Assembly: GCF_019703515.2 (NCBI RefSeq)
Contig: NC_059385.1
Location: forward strand, 26,950,001 to 27,014,000
Direction of reading: 5' to 3'
Source of the DNA: Myxocyprinus asiaticus
Taxonomy: Eukaryota > Chordata > Actinopteri > Cypriniformes > Catostomidae
Length of the DNA: 64,000 nucleotides
In this document: piece by piece, positions 26,001-35,000 of the stretch
Numbering within the stretch: position 1 is the stretch's first letter
How the letters are laid out: each line of letters begins with the position of its first letter
The notes under the pieces: generated by a model
What the model saw: only the letters and a program-made list of their open reading frames with translations
Told to the model about the DNA's origin: nothing
The model's database searches: none
Program-made: the position numbers and the translations under genes

Positions 26001-29000
26001 AGGGTTTGATCCAGAGGTGGTGTTTGTCGATCGCACTCGTTCCCGCGGCTCGGCATCGCTTGTGTGTACAATGCATCACTTTATTACTAATATTGTAGTA
26101 ACAATGTTTTTAGCAGAACCCATAGTTTTAATGCAATTAACCATGGTGTTAGTACAGTAATAGCAACTTATGGTACACTTATTATAAGGACTTTTACCTC
26201 TGGAACATCCTAAATTCAAAATGGTGATAGTTTATGGATAAACCCTTACAAGATTCCACCTACGACCATTTAGTTTCCAGTACAGATGTTTAACCACTAT
26301 AGTAGTGCATGCCATGCTTCCATTCAGCATGAATTGTGCGTTACCCGCGTAGCGGAGTTGGCTGATGCGGAGTGGCCGGCGTTCCCAGTTAGAGAGCTGC
26401 TCAGTTTTGTTCAGTGGTTTCCCCAGCACCTGCTGCACCAGTAGACTGAGGCCCTTCTCTGCCAGACCTTCACTCACCACATCTGACCGAGGCAATCTCC
26501 TGCCCCACCAACACCGCTGAAGCTAAGGGGTCAGAGGGCAATGGTAAGAACAAATAATGTAGGTTTTAAAATAGCAACATAAAGTGGGGTCCAAAAATCT
26601 ATAAGATTTATAAATTATATATTATCAACATAACAATTAGAGTAACAATTAATATGGGCAATGTTTCAAAAATGCTTGGTCTCTATTTTTGTCATGTCTT
26701 GCCGGGTAGCCCCACCCACAGCAAAATCTCATTGGTCCAAAATCATGCTCCAAGTAGTGGTTCATTACACGTGAAAGTGTAATGACTGACTGTGATTTTC
26801 TTGTTTCACGCAGTATTACATTGTTAGTGAGGACAGAAAAAGTACTTGATGCTCAAAATTTCTCATTTCATGTCTATTTAGGACAAAGTGTAAAACTTCA
26901 AGTTTATTTCAATGATTTTTCAGCTGATGATGCAAAACAGCTCCAACACCTCCTGATGGACATGGAGCAGGTCCAGAACTCCCTCCATCTTTAGAGGCTC
27001 CTCCCTGAGGTCAGGCCACGTGCTGACCAGACTCCTCAAGTCTCCAGACATCCCATAACCTACACACACAAACACACTGATATCAATGATATCCAAAGTT
27101 ACAGACCGAAATCTAATTTCCATATTCACACCAAGCAATATGACATTTTTGAGAATGTTGGGAAGTGTGTTCTGAAGAGTGGTTGGGCCATCCTGAGGTC
27201 TCCTCACCCAGTTTGAGAATGTTTTTGTCTGACAGCAGAGCTCTGATGAAGTTTACTGTGGTGTTGTGGTGGCTGATGCTATGTGCACACAGATCCAACA
27301 GAAACACTTGTCCCTGTACAGCCAGCTGGATCAGAGCCACACACTGAGAAGACACGGTGCCAAAACCAGCCCTCCATTCCATGTCAATTCCCACCAAACA
27401 GCCGGGCTGAAGGAGAATGGAAAGAGAAATTTAAAGATAAAATTTTTCAATGAATGCCCACATGGGTCATTCTACAATTGCAGTTGAATTTGCATCTGAA
27501 ATTTCCTTGAAAATGTAACTAAATCACACATTAAGGGCTCTATTTTCATGACCATGCTAAGTGCAGCGCGAAGCGCAAAGACTATGCACTACATCTTATA
27601 CAATTTTAAGGAGAGCGCTAATTCTAAGTGCAATTTTTATGCCAGCGCAAAGCACAAGTGGGCATGCCTGGGAGTGTTTGCACTATCTGTGGGTGTATGC
27701 GCACAAACAGGGGGTGTATTGTATGTTAATGAAGTGGTGCAAAGTGCAATTTACTATTGACCTGAGAAATATGTCTAATCTCAGCAAAAGTCTAAAATCA
27801 GTTCTTGCATTTGCAGTTTGGAGATTCCACCAGCAGGTGGTAATAAAGTCCATGTCCAAACTCTGAAAATGTAGTAGTGGAACATCAAATTATGTCCCTG
27901 ACAATCACAGTTGTAGCCGTTTTATGAAACAATGCAGATATGTACTCTTCGCATTTTCTCAATCAACTTCTTGAGGTATCACCCTGGGATGCTTTTTAAA
28001 CAGTATTGAAGGAGTTCCCATCTATGTTGGGCACTTATTGGCTGCTTTTCTTAATTATTCGGCCCAAGTCATCAATTTCAAAAACTTTTTTTTTTTATAA
28101 AATGTTTGTTTTGTAATGAAATAAATTAATATGTTGGCACAATTATATTTTTGTCTACAAAACTAAGTTAAAACATTTAAGCATACGCCTTCAGATCAAA
28201 AGATTTTTAAGATCATGAGAAACATTTCAATCAAGTGTTTCAAAAGTTTTGACCGGTAGTGTACTTAGAGTAAAGCTATCTATAGGTCATGGTTTATTTT
28301 TCAATTATTATTATTATTATGTTAAGGCTATATTTACAATTGTATTTATGATCTATTTTTACACCTGTTGTCTTAAGAGTGATTCTGAAATCACTGCAAA
28401 AGGCAAAGAAGTTGGAGAGGGTAAAATGTTTGGATTTTATGGGAGGTGGTTATATAGAATTTTTTGACCACTTTGTTATTTTGTTTATATTTTCATGTAA
28501 TTTGAAGTGAAATTTGAATTTCGCTTTTTCTGTAAATTTTTCGTGTTTCAATAAATACATTTTTAAAAGCAAAACCTGCAGCCTAACCTTGAAGGCCAAT
28601 ACAATCACTGTTAATATTAGTCATGATGTGTGTGTCAGTAGATGAAAAATATTAATAATGCTTACATTCTCTATAATTTAACGGGTACATCCAAATCCTG
28701 AAGAGAATCACATTTTCCAAGCGTATAAAAGGAGCGTGTCACTATCACAGAAATATGCCTGACATTCATCAAGCATACAGTTAATGCACAAAAGAATATA
28801 AATCCATATTTCTATAGATTTCTCATTGCATACAGTCCATTTACACTACCAACTTCTTATGAATGTGCTGTCTTTGTTTATAATCGCTGGTGCTTGAGGG
28901 AATGGACTATATAATAGGGCACAGATGGTACAATAACCAGAGAAGAACCTCAGAATTAAATTGCACTTGATCCAGCCCATTAGCGCTTTGTGCGCACAAT

Positions 29001-32000
29001 TTAGCCAAACCCGCCTGTGCCTAGACTAAGCACATGCTTGCCATGCCCACTGACTTTGCGTGTATGATGTATCGCATAGCGCTGCACTTAGCACTCTTAC
29101 AATAGGGCCCTAAACTAATAATATGTCATGAATTTAACCGTTAAAACATTTAAACCTATGTTTAAGACATTTTACAATAAACAACTTTTTAAAGGATTTT
29201 TTACATGGAAAATAAATACTCAACCCCAGGGTATTTGGAGTATTCACATGCATATTTTCATGCGTCAGTATAAGACATTTACAAAGAAAATTAATGCAAA
29301 TCCTTTATAGGATATGTCCAATTATTAGACAGACTTTGCTTTATTAAACGCATTGAACACCATTTCCATTAGGGTTAGGGTAAATTAGGGTTACCTAACC
29401 CTAACCTAACCCTAACCATTTCTAACCCCAATTGTGAAATTACCCATATATTTTTAATTTATCACGTCTCCAGGGCAAGTAACACATTCGCATTCACTCT
29501 CACACACACGCAAAATGCAAAACACAGGTAAGGCATGTTGTACTTTTAAAACAGCCTGTTTGCACTGCTCCAGTTCATCTAATGCCTCTACAAAGTGGAT
29601 GTCTTCTCTGGCCAGAGGCAGCTGGTAGTATTTTTGCTGATCAGACTGGGGAGGTGTCCAGGACTCAGGTTGGGCGCTCACAGTACACATCTCTCTGTGA
29701 CAGAATGAAGTGAACATTTGTGAGGATGATAGTTAGTGAGTCTGTGTGTTTGTGTGCACTTATTTGATCCAATACTTACAGCTGCTTGGGCGAGAGACTC
29801 TGAATTTTGTCCCATACCCCAGTGGGAAGTCTGTTCCTGGGTATATGGTAATGTGCCGCCCATTGGGCAGCAGTCTTGAGGCTACAGTGTTTCACCAAAA
29901 GCTGCACCAACTGAATCTGCAGCTCCGTATTACCCGCAACCATAGCCTGAGTGCAACACACACACATTTAAAAAAAGTCTTAAAAAGTCTGATACTTTGG
30001 TCTCTAGATATGGCTCGGGGCACTCCTTCAATGCACGTCTATGTCTACTGAGCAGGCACGTGCGGAGGGGTTGGCTCTAGTGGCTTGAGCCCCTGCCCTT
30101 TTGCATGAGGTGCCCCTCAAATGCCACCCAAAATAAAAGCTTGCGCACCCAAATTAAATTACGTTTTTTTTACGCTTAATAATAGTACTTAGGGGTGTAA
30201 AAATGCATCAATATTAGGATGAAACCTTGATGTATCGATTACGGAATTCAATAATCAATTATAATGACTATAATAATCCTCAATGTGTTACAGAGGTCTC
30301 ACATCACTTTCACACTCTCGTTCATAATTGCACGCAACTGCATAAGCAAAGCAAGTTAATTGTTGTTCTTTTTTCCCCAATTGCAATGTATTATGCATAT
30401 TGTGTAGTATTTGTAGAATACACTTAGGAAAGTTAGATGATACTGTCCTGCGGCTTTCCTTGCGATCATTACTTTTCCTAAATGTGTTACACGCCATTGC
30501 GTTTTTAATCCTGTGAGCCTGCTTGGCTTAGTTGAGCACTGAAACTTAACACAGGGCTAGAAAATTATTATTGCGAAAAATAAATTGCGCACCCACCCAG
30601 TCCGACGGAGACTGTATTCCAAAACTCCCACCCGGCGGACAATTTTGAAGCGACTGTCCCTCAAAAAGCTTTAGAGCCCCTGCCTCTCAATATGTCTGTG
30701 CACGTCCCTGTGACTGAGGAACTTTAATACTTTTGGTTAGGGGTTTGTTAACTTGAAGTACCTAACCCTAAGTAAGAGCATTAGTAATAGTGATGTTTGC
30801 CTTAGCAAACCCAACCAATAAGCATGTTGAATTGCAGAATCTAAACAAGAATAGTATTGTTACCTGAACATGGTCTCTCCAATTGTCTTCTGACATGGTT
30901 TTCTGTCAGATAAATACACAGAGGTGGACAGAATCATTCCAAATGCACAAAATATAACATTATTATACTTTATTAAGCCATATAAGTTATCGAAACATAA
31001 AGCATTTCACTTCTGTAATACGATATATGTCAGAGTACCTGTAAGTGATATAAATGTGATAATGTGATGTGATATAAACATAATATTGAGCAGTAAATAA
31101 TATTGGGTTGGGTTTAGTAGGATTGTGAAAAGTGAAAAATGTTAGGCTACAATATTTTTATTAATATTATTTTTCACAACACAGAGGTGGAAGAAGTTAT
31201 TGCATTTTGAGGTACTGTAAATGATAATAAAAACCAAACTTTTACAAAAGTTTACCAAACATTTACAGAATAATGTTGCTCAATAAGAGCATTGACACTT
31301 GACCAGTTTCATGACAAATTTTGTGAAAGATGGATATTTATCAATAATCAATGTTTCAGGTTTTAAATCTAGGAAAGTGGTTACTGAGCACAGTTGAAAT
31401 GTTTAAGTTGCTAAAAAAGGCCAGTGAAAACGGGAAATTGGGAAATCTTACCTCACCAAAAGTCTTGTACATGAGAAACCTCAGTGAATCTAGCTTCCTC
31501 TTGTAGACTGAATTAGAGCACAGACCTGCAGAAAACAAACCACACAGCACTAATGATGTTTACGTTACAAATATCAAGGATATACAGTACATGTATTTAC
31601 TAAAGGTACACTTCAGTTATGGACAAGAAACAGACATGGAGTCACACACACCTGGGTCGATGCAGAATTTTTCCATGAGTTTGAAGACATGTTTGCTGAG
31701 CAGTTTGGGATGAATCTGGTCTGTCTGGTGTTTGGAGAGAACCAGCTGTGGGTACTGACTGAAACAAAAACCACATGATGCATACTGTCAATATCAAAAG
31801 AGTTCACACACCTTTTGAGCAATGAATTTCCATTCATTTTTCAGTCATACATGACCACTGGAGAAGGATTTTTAAAATGTTATTTTATACAGACTAGACT
31901 GCAATCTACAAAGAACAATTTTAGCTGATGAAATATTTTAGAGCTGAGCACAGCAAAACTTTATTTTAACAGCAGAAATTTCTGAGTTTTAACATTTTTA

Positions 32001-35000
32001 TTAATTTCTCAAGTCAAGTTTACAGTATATGTATCGCGCTATTCTCAACAGACGTCATTTCAAAGCAGCTGTACAGGAAATTAAGCTATAACAGAAATGG
32101 ATGAATATAATGTCATAATAGTTATGTTTAGAAATATTAGTGGTTTAAATTAGTAAACTAAGTAAGTGTTATGGGTCAATGGTTAAAAAAAATTATTTTG
32201 TATTAACTATAAGTTTTAAAGTCCTTGAAGTCATCCCGAATTAACAGTGGAAATACACGTACATGCATTGTCCTTTGATTTTTGCTGATGAAGGCTTTTG
32301 TTGGCGGTTGATTCATTTACTATGTAGTTCAGTTTTTAAGAGAGTGTTGTCCCTGCTTTGACCTTCAATGAGGAGCATCTGGAAGCTTATGGCAAGTAAT
32401 TTTGGTGAACTCCATCCTGAGCCCATGTTTCATACAAAGGCTCATGAAGAATCCCATGTCTTTGAGTTTGCATCAGTTCATCCTCTGTGAAGTCTGTCTT
32501 AGTAGACTGAAGTGAACTCTGGCTGGAACAGGCTGAAGTTGGTCATCATCACTCAGTGACACTTAGCAGTTCATACTAAAGCTTTAATTTAATCTAGAAT
32601 TTAACTTGTTTCAGTTGGAATCAGGCATAAAATAATTATAATATACAATGGAAAAAATGGATATCAGTAAAGTCCTTTTGAAAGCTGGTATAGAGAGGGA
32701 GTACCTGTATATTGCTTAATATGACCAAATCCGCTATTGGTATAACGGGCACAGCTCTGCACTGGTTCACTTCTTGCCTTAGTGACAGGCAGTACTTTGT
32801 CACCATTCAAAATCACAAATCTTCTAAGGCTCCAGTTAAAAGTGATGTTCCTTAGGGCTCTGTCCTTGGTCCACTCCTCTTCATAACATACGTTACCCAT
32901 GGAACAAATTATCCGATGCTTTGGTCTTAGCTTCACTGCTATGCCGATGACACCCAAATTTACATTAGCTCCTGCGCTACATCATTTCCTGCATCATTTT
33001 CTGTAAAGCTGCTTTGAAACAATGTGTATCATGAAAATCGTTATACAAATAAAAATGATGACTATATTTTGCCATATTTAATCCCATCTTAAACAACAGC
33101 ATTCCCCCCCTGAAATACTATATATTTTAAGATTATCAGCATTTGTATCACTATCATACAGTATTGGTCAATGGCATCAGTATCAATTATTGAAAAACAC
33201 AAATAAGATGATACCTGCTTTTATTTTATGTGCTCTGATTTCTATTTCCATTCTCATATAAACAAATAGCACAAAAACAATAACAGCCAGTGCTAGTGCA
33301 CACAATGCATGCCTCTGTTCACCTGAGCAGCTGCTGGATGTTGAAGTCTGGATCACACCACGAGTCCAGCAGTGAGACCAGCCTCTGCTGCAGGTCAGGG
33401 TGTCCACGCACATACATCTCCACTACCGGCAGCTTGTCCAGAAGAATGAGAGGCACACACATCTACCAGCACAAACAGATGACAGTGGAAATTAGATGGA
33501 TGGTGCAACTTTAAAGAGCAAAGATCCTGTTTGTTCATCATGTTGAGCTGGCTGAACTGACCTTTTCCATGTCCAGGTCTTTCTGAAGTTCCACCTTCAC
33601 ACTGAAAACCAATGCCTGTCATAAAAGATGATATTTCATGTCATTACATTACAGCTAGAGATGAACAATATTAGTAACCATATCAGTAATGGCAAAATTA
33701 AACAAATATTTTTTCATACATTTTGCAGTGTGTGTTTTGTTTTGTCTATATTTTTAATAACAGCATTGGGACAAACTAGCCAATATCAGGGCTTATTTGT
33801 CTCAATTAAATTTTCTATCCCAGGTTACTAAAGTAACAAGCCATGAGTGGCTGTGATTTTTGGGCATAGGTGAGGGGTGTTCGTAGGCACAATGCAACAA
33901 GGAGACCACAATGTTCAATAATTAATTACATTTAATCATTAAAAATGTCACAAAATGTCCGGGACATTTTTCACCACAAAATCTAAATAAAGAAATTCTA
34001 GTGTGTTTAAAAGAAACTATTGAATATTTTTAGGAATACTGAATTTTTTCAGATTGCAAAATTACTTTCAAGACAATTAAGCCCCCCAATTCTCATTCTC
34101 ACAATGCAAAAAAAAAAAAAAACAAACAAACAAAAATTTCATTTTCATTTCATTTTCACATTTTCACAATCTAATTTTCATTACTGTAATGCAAAGTATT
34201 TATATATCATGGTAATATATGAACTGGCTTTAATTTATGCTGATCTGAATAAAAATAAATAATCACTGTATTAAATTTTTTGTTAAGTATTTATAAATCA
34301 TGCTAGTACAGGGGTAGGCAAGTATTTTGGTACAGGGGTCACATCGGGCTTTAAGTAGCACATGGGGGTCCACATTGTACTCCTTTTGAGATACAATGTT
34401 CCACTCTGATTTGCTTCTTGTAAGCCCAGAAATAGTTGTGTATTCAATTTTCTGACGTGTATATGTTACTAATGGGACTATTCAGCAATTGCCTAAAGTA
34501 CTGTATTGCTCTATCAAGGTAGGTACTTTTCTAGCAGGCATTAAAAATAAACTGAATAAAGGCTGAGCATAATTATAAATTATTTATTTTTCTGCATGAC
34601 TATAATAAATGATTACTGCAAGAGTTAGATTAAAATACAGGTGCGAGGGGACTTCAACATTTCTAAATTGCACAAATTGAAAATACATATTCGTCTCTCG
34701 CTTGCTTTTGCTCACGCGTCAATGATGCTCTTTGTTTATATTTTATAAGCACCAAACAGCACAAGCAGCCTCAAGAATGGATACATAGTATCACACTTTC
34801 CCTTGAGCAGAAAAATATCACACTAGAAATCGCTAAGTTTGTTCAAAGTGGAAAACAAGAGATAGAAAGAGGGCACTCCCAAGCATGGTTGCCAGATTGC
34901 ACAAAATAAGTATAACATTAGGCAGAATATTTTCAATTTGTGCAAGTATAAATCTCTAATTGGGGGGCTTTGCATCTCATGACTGGCAACCCTGAGCATG

